Below are positions 26,097-36,253 of a DNA stretch of 64,000 nucleotides, piece by piece. The notes under the pieces are model-generated. The model worked only from the letters and a program-made list of their open reading frames with translations. It did not search any database and was not told the DNA's origin. The position numbers and the translations under genes were made by a program. How positions within the stretch are numbered: position 1 is the stretch's first letter; each line of letters opens with the position of its first letter. Source of the DNA: an uncultured Campylobacterales bacterium. Its GTDB lineage: Bacteria > Campylobacterota > Campylobacteria > Campylobacterales > Arcobacteraceae. The DNA lies in assembly GCA_947494995.1 (NCBI GenBank), contig CANLWY010000004.1:62001-126000 (forward strand), read 5' to 3'.

Positions 26097-28024
26097 TCCT
26101 CTTCTACTTGAAACTCTTTTCTCATATTTGTAACCAATATAGCAAGTTTGTCTTTTTGAGATTTTGTACGAGCTTGTTCAATTAAAGGTTTTAAATTTTT
26201 GTGAAACTTTTTTAAGAAGTTATATATATATTTTGTTTTTTTATAGGGATTGTTTACATGAGCATTTAGTTCAATAAATTCTAATACCATATCTGTATAT
26301 CCTAAAAATGCGGCGTAATTTATTGGCATAACCCCAAATTTATCAGGTTCGTTAAGTAAAGACTTATTATAGGTATATATAAGTTTAAATATTTTTATAT
26401 TGTTTTTCCATACCGCATTATGTAAAATATGTCTTCCTCTATTATCAATTGCATTCATATCTGCTCCACTATGAAGAAGCATTTTAATAACAGTGATGTC
26501 ACAGTTTAGTATAGCTTTATGTAAAGTGATCCCTCCAAAAGAATCTTTTGCGTTTACATTTGCTCCCATGATTATAATTGCTTGAAGATTGTTATAATAC
26601 TCTTTTTGTTCACTCTCTTTTTTGAAATTTTGATTTTCATCCATATATCTATAGATTATATTATTCCCTTCATTATCAGGTTGGTTTATATCAGCTCCAT
26701 GTTTTATAAGAAGTTTCATAATATCTATTCCACCATATCTTAAGGCTTCAAAGATATATGGTTCTTCTTTTGAGTTATATAAAGTAAGGTTTGCATCAGT
26801 ATTAACAAGTACACTCTCTAATATTGAAACATAGTCAGTGTTAAAATCTAAAAATCTTTTTTCAGTTGATTTCACTTTTTTTTCATTTCTTACAACTAAA
26901 CTAGCTTCAATAAGTTTTTCTATAACAGTTCTACCTTCTTTATCTTTGATATTGGGACTTGCTCCAAAATCAAGTAAAAGATGAATTACTTCTAGGTAAT
27001 CATTCCCCTTTTTAATAATTTCATTCAATGTTGTTTGATTATCTTTATTTACAATATCTATATCTACATCATATTCAAAAAGTATGTTTAGAATATCAAG
27101 ATTTTTATATTTTGTTGGTATAGATAAAATGGTTTCGTTTTTATTATTGCAAAGAGTTGGGTCGATTCCATTTTCAAGTATTATTGGAATAAAGTTTATA
27201 ATGTTCTTCATATCAATTTTATGTTTTTCAGCATCTTCAGGTGTATTTATAACTAAGTTCTTTTCTTTTAATACAATAAATTCAATTAAGTGAATAAGAA
27301 TATTATTGCCATCACTATCGATACTATTTATATCTAAACCATTTTCTAAAAGAGAATAAAAGACCTCTTCACTTTCTACTCCATTTTCTACAAGATAAAA
27401 AAGTAGGTTTCTATTTGCTGTATCTTTTTTATTTAAATCATCAAACTTATCTAAAACTGTATTTAAAATTGTTTTGTTTGTAAAAATATGTTTATCAAAT
27501 AAAATATCTTCATTGACTTCAAATTTTTCATCACAGAAAAGTTCTTCTAATACATTAAAGCTTTGGGCTTTTACTGCTACTTGAAGAAGGGTTTTGCCTT
27601 TTTTGTTTTTTCTGTTTATATCCTTAATTAAGGGTTTTAATTTTTTATATATGGGAAAGTGATGATTTACTATTGCAAATTCAATAGCAGTGTAGCCATT
27701 ATAACTTTCTGTATTAACATCTGCATTTACTTTAAGTAGTTCTTCTACTGCATCAAGGTATCCATGTTTTGATGCTAACATTAAAGCTGTCATTCCTTTT
27801 GAATCTTGTGCATTAAAATTTATTTTATTTTTAAGAAGCCATTTTACTGATTCAATTTTATTTTCAGCAATAATTACATGTAAAAAGTTTTGAATATTTT
27901 GATTTGTATGGTTGATGTTTACATATTGTAACATTGAATCAACTTTACTCTCTTTAAAGTTAATACTTTTTAATTCGCTTAACAACTCCTCTGAGGTAGG
28001 CTTTTTAAATATCTTACCAATCAT
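26093..28024 (-). CDS. Ankyrin-repeat protein, 643 residues
   Basis: Cytoplasmic by sequence (no signal peptide or membrane segment). Ankyrin units recur from about residue 55 to 615, with typical turns such as DSKGMTALMLASKHGYLDAVEELL (first half, about 89-112), NGYTAIEFAI, DKEGRTVIEKL, DNEGNNIIYRY and DNRGRHILHNAV. Several copies are degenerate. It is a binding scaffold; partner unknown. It is not obviously part of an effector cassette: neighbours are recN and a chemoreceptor, both housekeeping-like. Confidence 0.85.
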   Translation of the reverse strand: MIGKIFKKPTSEELLSELKSINFKESKVDSMLQYVNINHTNQNIQNFLHVIIAENKIESVKWLLKNKINFNAQDSKGMTALMLASKHGYLDAVEELLKVNADVNTESYNGYTAIEFAIVNHHFPIYKKLKPLIKDINRKNKKGKTLLQVAVKAQSFNVLEELFCDEKFEVNEDILFDKHIFTNKTILNTVLDKFDDLNKKDTANRNLLFYLVENGVESEEVFYSLLENGLDINSIDSDGNNILIHLIEFIVLKEKNLVINTPEDAEKHKIDMKNIINFIPIILENGIDPTLCNNKNETILSIPTKYKNLDILNILFEYDVDIDIVNKDNQTTLNEIIKKGNDYLEVIHLLLDFGASPNIKDKEGRTVIEKLIEASLVVRNEKKVKSTEKRFLDFNTDYVSILESVLVNTDANLTLYNSKEEPYIFEALRYGGIDIMKLLIKHGADINQPDNEGNNIIYRYMDENQNFKKESEQKEYYNNLQAIIIMGANVNAKDSFGGITLHKAILNCDITVIKMLLHSGADMNAIDNRGRHILHNAVWKNNIKIFKLIYTYNKSLLNEPDKFGVMPINYAAFLGYTDMVLEFIELNAHVNNPYKKTKYIYNFLKKFHKNLKPLIEQARTKSQKDKLAILVTNMRKEFQVEED

Positions 28025-28104
28025 ATAAATCCTTTATTAGATTATATTCTAGCATAAAAAAATAAAAATAAAAAAATAATATAAAAACTATAAGTCCTAA
28101 AATA

Positions 28105-28133
28105 TTGACTTTTGGAGGTCTTAAGTATATAAT
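28105..28133 (+). promoter_or_regulatory. Near-consensus -35/-10 promoter of chemoreceptor gene
   Basis: TTGACT (28105-28110), 17 bases, TATAAT (28128-28133). Unusually complete compared with the other promoters here, which mostly show only a -10 box. Confidence 0.7.
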
Positions 28134-28164
28134 ATAAATAAAATAACTAATTTGGAGAAAGTTA

Positions 28165-31095
28165 ATGTTTCGTAATCTTTCTATAAAATCAAAATTGCTA
28201 TTACTTTCATTAATGGCTATTGTAATTGTTTCAGTGTTGGTGACTTTTAAATCTATTTATTCAATTAAAGAGTTATCTGAAGAAAAGATTGAACGTTTTA
28301 AAGTTGAGTCATATGAAAATAAAGAAAAAGAGTTAAAAAACTATGTTTCTTTAGCCATGAAAACAGTTGAATCTTACTATGAAAGAACAGCTATTGAAAA
28401 AGTAAAAGTTGAAGTGCAAGAAGACTTAAAGTCTCAAGCAAAGTTTTTGTTTTCTATATTAGAGTACGAATATAATAAATATAAAGATACTTTAAGTGAA
28501 GATGAACTTAAACAGAGACTTATTGAGATTGTTGAAGGTACAAGATATGGTAAAAGCGGGTATTTCTGGATAAATGATTTGGACGCAGTTATTGTTATGC
28601 ATCCAATAAAACCACAATTAAATGGGAAAAATTTATATAGTTATAAAGATAAGGCTGGAAAACTTATATTTAAAGAGTTTGCAGCAGTTGCTAAAAGAAG
28701 TGGTGATGGCTTTGTTGATTATGTATGGCCAAAACCAGGTTTTGAAAAACCACAACCAAAAGTATCTTATGTGAAGCTTTTTAAACCATATGGATGGGTT
28801 ATTGGAACTGGTGAATATGTTTCTGATGTTTCTTCAAGTTTAAAAGAAGAGGCTTTAAAATCAATTTCAAGTATGAGATATGGGAAAAGTGGATATTTTT
28901 GGATAAATGATTCTCAACCAAAAATGGTAATGCACTCAATTAAACCAGCTTTAAATGGAAAAGATTTATCAAAAATAAAAGATGCTGCTGGAAAGTTTTT
29001 ATTTAATGAAATGGTAGAAGCTACTAATGGTGACGAAAAAGCTGGTTTAGTTAAATATATGTGGGCAAAACCAGGAAAAGATGATCCTCAACAGAAGTTT
29101 TCTTATGTTCATAAATTTGCTCCTTGGGATTGGATTATAGGAACAGGTGCATATGTTGATGATGTAGAAGAGAATATTTTAAAAATGAAAGAAAAAACAG
29201 AAGAGGAAATTAATAGAATTATTTCTTTTATTTCTCTTTTTGCGTTAGGTTCAATAGTTATTATTTATATTATCTATTCTTTCTTAATTAAACGAGCAAT
29301 TATAAATCCTTTAGTTGAGTTAAAAGAGGCTATTGAATATGTTGATTCAGGAACTGATAAAAGAAGTGAAATAAGAAAAACTAGTAATGATGAAATAGGA
29401 CAAGTGGTTGATAGTTTCAATAAGTATATAAAAAGACTTCAAGATGGTTATGAAGAAGATGCTAAGGTAATAGAAGAAGTTGAAGATGTTATTCAAAAAG
29501 TTAATAACGGTTTTTATGTTTATAAAGTTGAAGCAGATTCTTCAAATCCACAAATTCAAAAACTAAGAAACTCTATTAATTCAATGATTAGTTCAACTAA
29601 TATGAAACTTGAAGATATAAATAAAATATTAATTGAATATGGAAACTCTAATTTTGATTTTAAAGTAAATGAAAATCATGAAGGTTCAAATGGTATTGTA
29701 GGTTCTATTTTTACAAGTACAAAAGAGTTAGGTGGAACAGTATCAGAGTTTTTATCGATGATTACAAATACAGGAGAGAAGCTAAATACGGATATTGATG
29801 TTTTATCTTCATCTTCATCATCTCTATCAACTTCGGCAAATGACCAAGCAGCTTCTCTTGAAGAGACTGCGGCTGCGGTTGAAGAGATTACGTCAATTAT
29901 TAAATCAAGTAATGAAAAAGTAAATAGAATGTCTATTCTAGCAAACGACCTTAATTCTTCTGCAAAAGATGGTGAAGAGTTAGCTTCAAAAACAACTAGA
30001 GCTATGGAAGATATTGATACTCAAGTTATTTCAATAAATGAAGCAATTACTGTAATTGATCAAATTGCTTTCCAAACAAATATTCTTTCTTTAAATGCTG
30101 CAGTTGAGGCAGCAACTGCAGGTGAAGCAGGAAAAGGTTTTGCTGTTGTTGCACAAGAGGTAAGAAATCTAGCAGCAAGATCGGCAGAAGCTGCTAAAGA
30201 AATTAAAAGCTTAGTTGAAAATGCTACAAGTAAAGCAAATGAAGGTAAGATAATAGCTGATAATATGATTAGTGGTTATTCAGATTTAAATAATAAAGTT
30301 TCTGAAACAATAGGTCTTATAAGTGATGTTACAAGTGCTAGTAAAGAACAAGAAACAGGAATTGTTCAAATTAATGACGCAATTAACTCTTTAGATCAAG
30401 CAACACAAGTAAATGCAGCTTCTGCATCACAAATTAGTAATTTAGCAAATGAAGTATCTGGTTTATCAAGCGATATGTTAAGTATTGCAGATAGAGCAAA
30501 GTTTAATGAATCAAAAAGAGCAGAAATTTGTGATATAGACTTAGTATTTGCAATGTCAAAACTTAAAAATGACCATGTAATATTCAAAAATGAAAACTTT
30601 TCAAAAGTAGGTTCTAATACTACATGGACTGTAACTTCTTGTAAAGATTGTGATTTTGGAAAATGGATTATAGAACAAGAAAGAGAAGGAAAAGGATTTA
30701 CAAAAACACCTAACTGGTCGTCAATGAAAGAGTGTCATGAACAAGTACATAAGACAGTTCAAGAGTATATTGAAAAAAATGCTCAGAAAGTAGATAACCA
30801 GCAGCTTGAAGAGGTTTCTAGAAGATTAGAAGAGTATACCTCTTGCCTATTTAAATCAATGGATAGAGTAAAGGTTGAACATTGTAAGATATATGAACAA
30901 CAAGCAAAAGCAACACAGAAAAATAATGAGTCTAAAAAGATTATTGAACAAAGACCAACTCCTGTAGAAACTAGAAAGGTTAATACACCAAAAAGTGTTG
31001 CCCCAAAGAAGAAAGCAGAAGCAATTAAACCTGCTGTAAATACTGAAACAATAAGTGCTAATAATGATGATGACGATGAGTGGGAAAGCTTTTAA
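28165..31095 (+). CDS. Methyl-accepting chemotaxis protein with twin Cache, CZB domain and terminal pentapeptide
   Basis: 976-residue receptor. TM1 is about 12-32. Two sCache_2-type units follow at about 125-220 and 236-332, each with [11 protein letters not shown] and W-x-I-G-T-G-x-Y. TM2 is 354-374, HAMP 375-425. The signalling hairpin carries [22 protein letters not shown] domain (near 800-870) has the expected His (KNDHVIF), Cys (CKDCDFGKW) and His (ECHEQVH) zinc ligands. CZB domains sense zinc or hypochlorite and oxidant stress. The end, EWESF, matches the W-x-x-F pentapeptide used to tether CheR in other bacteria. Confidence 0.9.
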   Translation: MFRNLSIKSKLLLLSLMAIVIVSVLVTFKSIYSIKELSEEKIERFKVESYENKEKELKNYVSLAMKTVESYYERTAIEKVKVEVQEDLKSQAKFLFSILEYEYNKYKDTLSEDELKQRLIEIVEGTRYGKSGYFWINDLDAVIVMHPIKPQLNGKNLYSYKDKAGKLIFKEFAAVAKRSGDGFVDYVWPKPGFEKPQPKVSYVKLFKPYGWVIGTGEYVSDVSSSLKEEALKSISSMRYGKSGYFWINDSQPKMVMHSIKPALNGKDLSKIKDAAGKFLFNEMVEATNGDEKAGLVKYMWAKPGKDDPQQKFSYVHKFAPWDWIIGTGAYVDDVEENILKMKEKTEEEINRIISFISLFALGSIVIIYIIYSFLIKRAIINPLVELKEAIEYVDSGTDKRSEIRKTSNDEIGQVVDSFNKYIKRLQDGYEEDAKVIEEVEDVIQKVNNGFYVYKVEADSSNPQIQKLRNSINSMISSTNMKLEDINKILIEYGNSNFDFKVNENHEGSNGIVGSIFTSTKELGGTVSEFLSMITNTGEKLNTDIDVLSSSSSSLSTSANDQAASLEETAAAVEEITSIIKSSNEKVNRMSILANDLNSSAKDGEELASKTTRAMEDIDTQVISINEAITVIDQIAFQTNILSLNAAVEAATAGEAGKGFAVVAQEVRNLAARSAEAAKEIKSLVENATSKANEGKIIADNMISGYSDLNNKVSETIGLISDVTSASKEQETGIVQINDAINSLDQATQVNAASASQISNLANEVSGLSSDMLSIADRAKFNESKRAEICDIDLVFAMSKLKNDHVIFKNENFSKVGSNTTWTVTSCKDCDFGKWIIEQEREGKGFTKTPNWSSMKECHEQVHKTVQEYIEKNAQKVDNQQLEEVSRRLEEYTSCLFKSMDRVKVEHCKIYEQQAKATQKNNESKKIIEQRPTPVETRKVNTPKSVAPKKKAEAIKPAVNTETISANNDDDDEWESF

Positions 31096-31172
31096 AGCTT
31101 CCCCTCGTCATTATTTAATTCTTATAAATCCTAACTAATTTTTTTTAAACCCCAAACTATAAAATATTTTGA

Positions 31173-31178
31173 TATAAT
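31173..31178 (+). promoter_or_regulatory. Extended -10 box before U32 gene
   Basis: TATAAT with an upstream TGA in the extended position, 43 bases before the chosen start at 31221. Confidence 0.55.
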
Positions 31179-31220
31179 TGCGATTTTAAAAACAGTGTCT
31201 TGGAAACACAAAGGAATATT

Positions 31221-32534
31221 ATGAAGAAAGATAATAAAGTAGAGCTTCTCTCTCCTGCTGGGAATTTAGAGAAGTTAAAGATTGCTTTTGCCTATGGGGC
31301 AGATGCAGTTTATGGTGGTGTCAGCCACTTTAGTTTAAGAATTAGAAGTGGAAAAGAGTTTAGCTTTGAAACTTTTAAAGAGGGTATTGATTATGCCCAT
31401 GCAAGAGGTAAACAAGTATATGCAACGATAAATGGATTCCCATTTAACTCGCAAATTGAATTATTAAAAAAACATATTATTAAAATGGCAGAACTTGAAC
31501 CAGATGCATTTATTGTTGCAGCTCCAGGAGTTGTACGACTATGTAGAGAATTAGCACCTCAAATACCAATTCACCTATCAACACAAGCAAATGTATTAAA
31601 CTATTTAGATGCCCAAGTATTTTGGGATATGGGTGTAAGAAGAATTATTGCTGCAAGGGAAATTTCTTTAAAAGATGTAAAAGAGATTAAAAAACATTTA
31701 CCAGATATGGAAATAGAGATTTTTGTACATGGTTCTATGTGTTTTGCGTACTCAGGTAGATGTTTAGTATCTGCTGTACAAATGGGAAGAGTACCAAATA
31801 GAGGAAGCTGTGCAAATGACTGTAGATTTGAATATACTTTATACGCAGCAAATGAAGACCATAGTTCTTTGTTCAGACTTGAAGAAGAACCTGGTGTCGG
31901 AACTTATATCTTTAATGCAAAAGATATGAACCTAGCTTCTCATGTAAATGAGATTTTAGAATCTGGTGCAGTTGATTCTATTAAAATTGAAGGTAGAACA
32001 AAGTCACCTTATTATGCGGCAGTTACAGCTTATGCTTATAGGTCAGCAATTGATGACTGTGAAGCAGGGAATTTTGATGCAAATAAGTATCAAGATGAGT
32101 TAGCAACTACAAAAAATAGAGGTTTTACAGATGCATATTTAGTACATAAACCTTTTGATAGAAATGACACTCAAAACCATGATTATGCCTTGTCTAAAGG
32201 TTCATATGAAGTAAGTGGTTTAATTACAGAAGATGAGGAGCATTTTTACTGTAAATATAAAACTTATCCAAATGATGAAATTGAAATCTTCGCACCGCTA
32301 AACACTAGTATTGAAGAAGTAGAAAATGAGATTGGAAAAATCTATAAAAAAGAAGATGGTAAGTATTATGTTTCATTTAAAAAGATTTTAACTGAAACAA
32401 ATAAAGAGCTTGAATCAGTTCATAGTGGAAATACAAATAAAATACAACTTCCAGGAAAGCTTCCATACCTTACAATGCTAAGAGTTGAAAATGAAGATAT
32501 GACAAATTGTGAATCAGGTGGTTGTAGTAATTAA
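31221..32534 (+). CDS. U32 peptidase family protein, TrhP/YegQ-like tRNA hydroxylation protein
   Basis: 437 residues from the ATG at 31221, which has AAGGA at 31211-31215. A TTG at 31200 in the same frame has no ribosome site. Start segment VELLSPAGNLEKLKIAF and EIFVHGSMCFAYSGRCLV are U32 hallmarks. Cys174, Cys181, Cys197 and Cys201 are candidate iron-sulfur ligands, as in TrhP/RlhA/UbiU-V. TrhP makes 5-hydroxyuridine at tRNA wobble position 34 using prephenate. That function is a family-level inference, and the other U32 groups are alternatives. Confidence 0.82.
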   Translation: MKKDNKVELLSPAGNLEKLKIAFAYGADAVYGGVSHFSLRIRSGKEFSFETFKEGIDYAHARGKQVYATINGFPFNSQIELLKKHIIKMAELEPDAFIVAAPGVVRLCRELAPQIPIHLSTQANVLNYLDAQVFWDMGVRRIIAAREISLKDVKEIKKHLPDMEIEIFVHGSMCFAYSGRCLVSAVQMGRVPNRGSCANDCRFEYTLYAANEDHSSLFRLEEEPGVGTYIFNAKDMNLASHVNEILESGAVDSIKIEGRTKSPYYAAVTAYAYRSAIDDCEAGNFDANKYQDELATTKNRGFTDAYLVHKPFDRNDTQNHDYALSKGSYEVSGLITEDEEHFYCKYKTYPNDEIEIFAPLNTSIEEVENEIGKIYKKEDGKYYVSFKKILTETNKELESVHSGNTNKIQLPGKLPYLTMLRVENEDMTNCESGGCSN

Positions 32535-32536
32535 AG

Positions 32537-33844
32537 ATGGTAATATTTAGAACGACTGAAAATATTAATATTAAAACTACTGATGGAACTTTAGTAAAAT
32601 ACTTAAAACTCAAAGCTCCATCAAATCTTTTTAATGAAACTGTTTATATAACTACTTATGAAGATTATGAAGATTTAAAAAGAGTTTTTGCTAATGTTGG
32701 TCCAAAATATAAAGTAAGGGTAATTGATGAGTCTAAAATAAGATATTTAAGTCAATTTCCAAAAGAGTTGGGAATATCAAACATAAATGAATATTCTATT
32801 ACTCAGAGTTTAGATTTTAAGTATAAAGATCATACTTTTATAAATGAAAAAAAAGAAGAGTTACAAGCTTTATATCTAAATGAAAAAAAAGTAAGTTTAG
32901 ATAATCAATTGCAAGGAGTTTTAAAACAAGATATCTCCTTACTTATATTAGGAAATCCTGGACAGTCAATTTCTGAAATGATTTGTGCTTGTTCTGCTCT
33001 TAGAATTTTACATGAAAAATTAAATAAAAAATTTAAAAGTGTTAAAATTGATATTTATTTAAATGCTTCAGAAAATAAATACTATTCAAGAGATAAGATG
33101 ATCTTTTCAAATCAAACTTTTATAAATAAGGTTTCTGCTCTTTCAATAAATGTGAAAGAGTTTTGTTCTTATGATTTTTTTATAGATGTAAGTTCAGTTA
33201 CAAAAAGAAGCTATTATAAAAAACTTCCTCATATTGATGCATGGCTTTATAAATTTGGAATGGATACTTCAAAAATCAGTGAAGTTGAAAAATTCAATAC
33301 AATTAATATTGGAAATTTTAAAGTTAAAAAAGAGTTAAAAGAGAAAGTTTCAAAACTTAAATTAAAAGGTAAGACAATTCTTTTTCATCCTTTCTCAGCA
33401 AATATTGAGAAGTCAATTCCAAAAGAGATTGCTGTCAAACTTTTAAAAGAGCTTTTATTAAAACTTCCTGATTATACGATAGTTTCTGTTTTAAAAATAG
33501 ATTCTAAGCTTGATGATGATAGATTTGTAGATCTCTCTGCGTATTCTCAAAGTTTTTTAGATTATTCATATATTGTATCAAGTATGGATAAGGTTATTAC
33601 AGTGAATACTGCAACGTATCATATAGCAGATGCTTTTTTTATTCCTACTGTTATAATTCTTACGGCTTTAGATATTGATGATAATATTCATTCTTATCCA
33701 AATTCAAAATTAATATATGTAGAAGATAAATCAAAAAATTTTAGTCAATTTATTTTTCAAAATGATTCTTTAGTTTTATATCGTTTTACAGGTTGGCAAG
33801 AGCTTAAATCGTCTAACATCATAAACTTATTAGAATCTTTTTGA
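32537..33844 (+). CDS. GT9-like glycosyltransferase (heptosyltransferase fold), diverged
   Basis: 435 residues with a start 2 bases after the U32 stop. The C-terminal half reads LFHPFSANIEKSIPKEIAVKLL, then VITVNTATYHIADAFFIPTVII (here in part, about 355-375), and fits the GT9 nucleotide-sugar domain. The N-terminal 130 residues (FRTTENINIKTTDGTLVKYL) are not recognisable as the usual acceptor domain. It may therefore be an atypical sugar transferase or a non-enzymatic homologue. Cytoplasmic. Coupled to the U32 gene by spacing only. Confidence 0.6.
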   Translation: MVIFRTTENINIKTTDGTLVKYLKLKAPSNLFNETVYITTYEDYEDLKRVFANVGPKYKVRVIDESKIRYLSQFPKELGISNINEYSITQSLDFKYKDHTFINEKKEELQALYLNEKKVSLDNQLQGVLKQDISLLILGNPGQSISEMICACSALRILHEKLNKKFKSVKIDIYLNASENKYYSRDKMIFSNQTFINKVSALSINVKEFCSYDFFIDVSSVTKRSYYKKLPHIDAWLYKFGMDTSKISEVEKFNTINIGNFKVKKELKEKVSKLKLKGKTILFHPFSANIEKSIPKEIAVKLLKELLLKLPDYTIVSVLKIDSKLDDDRFVDLSAYSQSFLDYSYIVSSMDKVITVNTATYHIADAFFIPTVIILTALDIDDNIHSYPNSKLIYVEDKSKNFSQFIFQNDSLVLYRFTGWQELKSSNIINLLESF

Positions 33845-33850
33845 TATAAT
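33845..33850 (+). promoter_or_regulatory. Extended -10 box before purE
   Basis: TATAAT with a preceding TGA that is also the stop codon of the GT9-like gene, 31 bases before the purE start. Confidence 0.55.
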
Positions 33851-33881
33851 CCAACGTTTTACAATAGACACAGGGGTAAAA

Positions 33882-34376
33882 ATGAATTTTGTATCTATTT
33901 TAATGAATAGTAAATCTGATTATGAAATCATCAAGTATTGTGTAGATACACTTGATAAATTTGATGTAAAGTACGAACTTATAATCTCTTCTGCGCATAG
34001 AAGTCCAAAGAGAACAACAGAGTATATTTTAGATGCAGAAAAGAAAGGTGCTATTGTTTTTATTGCTGCTGCTGGTATGGCTGCGCATTTAGCAGGAGTT
34101 GTTGCTTCAAGTACAACAAAGCCAGTAATTGGTTGTCCCATGAAAGGTGGAGCAATGGATGGTATGGATGCTATGCTATCAACTGTTCAAATGCCTGCAG
34201 GAATGCCAGTTGGAACTGTTTCTTTAGGAGAATCAGGAGCTGTAAATGCTGCATATTTAGCTATGCAGATTTTAGCAGTTTCAGATAAAGAGTTAGCAAT
34301 AAAATTAAGAGAAGATAGAATAGTACAAGCAAAAAAAGTTGAGACGGATTCAGCTTCAATAGAGGTAGTTCTATAA
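33882..34376 (+). CDS. purE: N5-carboxyaminoimidazole ribonucleotide mutase PurE
   Basis: Purine synthesis enzyme converting N5-CAIR to CAIR. Residues MNSKSDYE (8-15) bind the phosphate, SAHRSP (37-42) holds catalytic His39, and GMAAHLAGVVAS (65-76) and PVIGCPMKGG (81-90) complete the class I active site. 164 residues, full length. Followed by a glutaredoxin-like gene after 1 base and then glyQ. Confidence 0.96.
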   Translation: MNFVSILMNSKSDYEIIKYCVDTLDKFDVKYELIISSAHRSPKRTTEYILDAEKKGAIVFIAAAGMAAHLAGVVASSTTKPVIGCPMKGGAMDGMDAMLSTVQMPAGMPVGTVSLGESGAVNAAYLAMQILAVSDKELAIKLREDRIVQAKKVETDSASIEVVL

Positions 34377-34377
34377 A

Positions 34378-34611
34378 ATGAAAAAAGTTGCATTGTTTAC
34401 TCTTCCAAAGTGTAAGTGGTGTAATGAAGCAAAAGCTTATTTTAAAGCAAAAAAGATCAGATATAGTCTAATAGATCTTTCCACAAACAAAAAAGCTTTA
34501 AGTGATTGTAAAAAACATGGTTGCAAGGGTGCACCAGTAGTTTTAATAGAGAACACTTGGATTTGTGGTTTTGATAAACAAAAAATAAATAAAGCATTAG
34601 GGATTAAATAG
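34378..34611 (+). CDS. Glutaredoxin-like thiol oxidoreductase
   Basis: 77 residues: beta-strand MKKVALFTLP, active-site CKWC (12-15), cis-Pro loop GAPVVLI (51-57 region), and the C-terminal WICGFDKQKINKAL. This is a dithiol glutaredoxin/thioredoxin-like mini fold, probably reducing disulfides or mixed thiols. A further Cys near 63 (ICGF) and two Cys around 44-49 (DCKKHGCKG) are extra. Adjacent to glyQ with no gap. Confidence 0.85.
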   Translation: MKKVALFTLPKCKWCNEAKAYFKAKKIRYSLIDLSTNKKALSDCKKHGCKGAPVVLIENTWICGFDKQKINKALGIK

Positions 34612-35496
34612 ATGGTTACATTTTCAGAAATTCTATTAAAGTTACAACAGTTTTGGGCAGAACAAGGATGTAATATTGTTCAGCCTTATGATATTCCAGC
34701 TGGAGCTGGAACTTTTCATCCAGCAACTTTACTTAGAAGTTTAGACTCAACTCCTTGGTCTACAGCATATGTAGCACCAAGTAGAAGACCAACTGATGGA
34801 AGATATGGAGAAAATCCAAATAGACTTGGAGCTTATTATCAGTTTCAAACTTTAATAAAACCTAGTCCTGATAATATTCAGGACTTATATTTACAATCTT
34901 TAGAGTATCTTGGCTTAGATATTTCAAAGCATGATATTAGATTTGTAGAAGATAACTGGGAATCTCCAACTCTTGGAGCATGGGGACTTGGTTGGGAAGT
35001 TTGGCTTGATGGTATGGAAGTAACACAATTTACTTATTTTCAACAAGTTGGAGGGCTTCCTTGTGATCCTGTTGCAGTTGAGATTACTTATGGTACTGAA
35101 AGACTTGCAATGTATTTACAAGGTGTTGACTCTGTATTTGATATTGTATGGAATAAAAATGATCACGGTACTACAACATATGCAGACGTTCATAAAGAGG
35201 GTGAATATCAATTCTCAACTTATAACTTTGAAGTAGCAGATGTTGATATGTTATTTAGACATTTTGATGATGCTTTTAATGAGTGTAAAGTTTGTTTAGA
35301 AAAAGGTTTACCTCTTCCTGCTTATGATCAATGTATGATTGCATCTCATGCTTTTAATACACTTGATGCAAGAAAAGCTATTTCTGTAACTGAGAGACAA
35401 AACTATATCCTTAAGGTTAGAGAATTAGCTCAAGGTTGTGCAGTTCTTTATAAAGAACAAGAAGAAGATAGATTAAAAAGAATTGGAAGAAAATAA
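34612..35496 (+). CDS. glyQ: Glycine--tRNA ligase alpha subunit
   Basis: 294-residue catalytic subunit of the alpha2-beta2 glycyl-tRNA synthetase. The family start [19 protein letters not shown] and the segments [14 protein letters not shown] and [19 protein letters not shown] are all intact. The beta subunit gene glyS is not adjacent, as is common in Campylobacterota. It is followed by nif3-like, flgZ-like, waaA and an RluA-family gene, a conserved block. Confidence 0.97.
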   Translation: MVTFSEILLKLQQFWAEQGCNIVQPYDIPAGAGTFHPATLLRSLDSTPWSTAYVAPSRRPTDGRYGENPNRLGAYYQFQTLIKPSPDNIQDLYLQSLEYLGLDISKHDIRFVEDNWESPTLGAWGLGWEVWLDGMEVTQFTYFQQVGGLPCDPVAVEITYGTERLAMYLQGVDSVFDIVWNKNDHGTTTYADVHKEGEYQFSTYNFEVADVDMLFRHFDDAFNECKVCLEKGLPLPAYDQCMIASHAFNTLDARKAISVTERQNYILKVRELAQGCAVLYKEQEEDRLKRIGRK

Positions 35497-35497
35497 G

Positions 35498-36253
35498 TTG
35501 AAACTAAAAGAGATTTACAACTTTTTAGATGAGTTATCTCCTTTTGAACTACAAGAGAAATGGGATAATTCAGGATTATTAGTTGGAAGTTTTGATGATG
35601 AGATAAAAAAAGTTTATATCTCTATTGATTTAGATTTAGAAATTTTAGAAGAGCTTGAAGAAGACTCTTTAATTATTACTCACCATCCATTAATCTTTTC
35701 ACCACTTAAAAAAGTTAATTATGACTCTTACAGTACGAAAATTTTAAAAAGACTTATTCAAAAAAACATTGCATTGATTTCAATGCATACAAATATTGAT
35801 ACTACACATCTAAATAGATATGTAGCACGTGAGATTTTAGGTCTAGATGTTCTTGATACAGAAGGTTATATCTGTTATGCAAATGTAAATGATTTATTTT
35901 CAAACTTTGCAAACAATATAGCTTCAAGATTAGGACTTGAGTATATAAAATATGTAAAATGCAATGATGATGTGAAAAGAGTTGCATTAGTTACTGGTGC
36001 TGGAATGTCAATGATATCTCAGATAGATGCAGATTGTTTTTTAACGGGTGATATAAAATATCATGACGCAATGGAAGCAAAAGCTAGAGGAATATCTCTA
36101 ATTGATATTAGACATTATGAAAGTGAAAAACACTTTAGTCCCTTATTGATGGGACTAATAGAAGAATATTTGAAAAAAAATAAATTAAAAGCTATAATAA
36201 CAGCTTCAAAAAATCCATTTAAGTTTTGTACACAAGGAGAAACGGTTGAATAA
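35498..36253 (+). CDS. Nif3-like dinuclear metal centre protein (DUF34)
   Basis: The TTG at 35498 was chosen because the resulting MKLKEIYNFLDE is what homologues start with. An in-frame TTG at 35483 would overlap glyQ by 14 bases. 251 residues. The metal site includes His-His in LIITHHPLIFSP (61-72 region), KWDNSGLLVG near the N-terminus and the C-terminal DIRHYESEKH. Family members are hexameric with two metals; GTP cyclohydrolase-type and other roles are suggested but not settled. Confidence 0.88.
   Translation: MKLKEIYNFLDELSPFELQEKWDNSGLLVGSFDDEIKKVYISIDLDLEILEELEEDSLIITHHPLIFSPLKKVNYDSYSTKILKRLIQKNIALISMHTNIDTTHLNRYVAREILGLDVLDTEGYICYANVNDLFSNFANNIASRLGLEYIKYVKCNDDVKRVALVTGAGMSMISQIDADCFLTGDIKYHDAMEAKARGISLIDIRHYESEKHFSPLLMGLIEEYLKKNKLKAIITASKNPFKFCTQGETVE

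Noticed and set aside
31082-31103. Hairpin-like GGGAAAGC / GCTTCCC at the end of the large chemoreceptor gene
   Set aside because: The stem has a bulge and overlaps the stop; no T-run follows. Too weak to call as a terminator.
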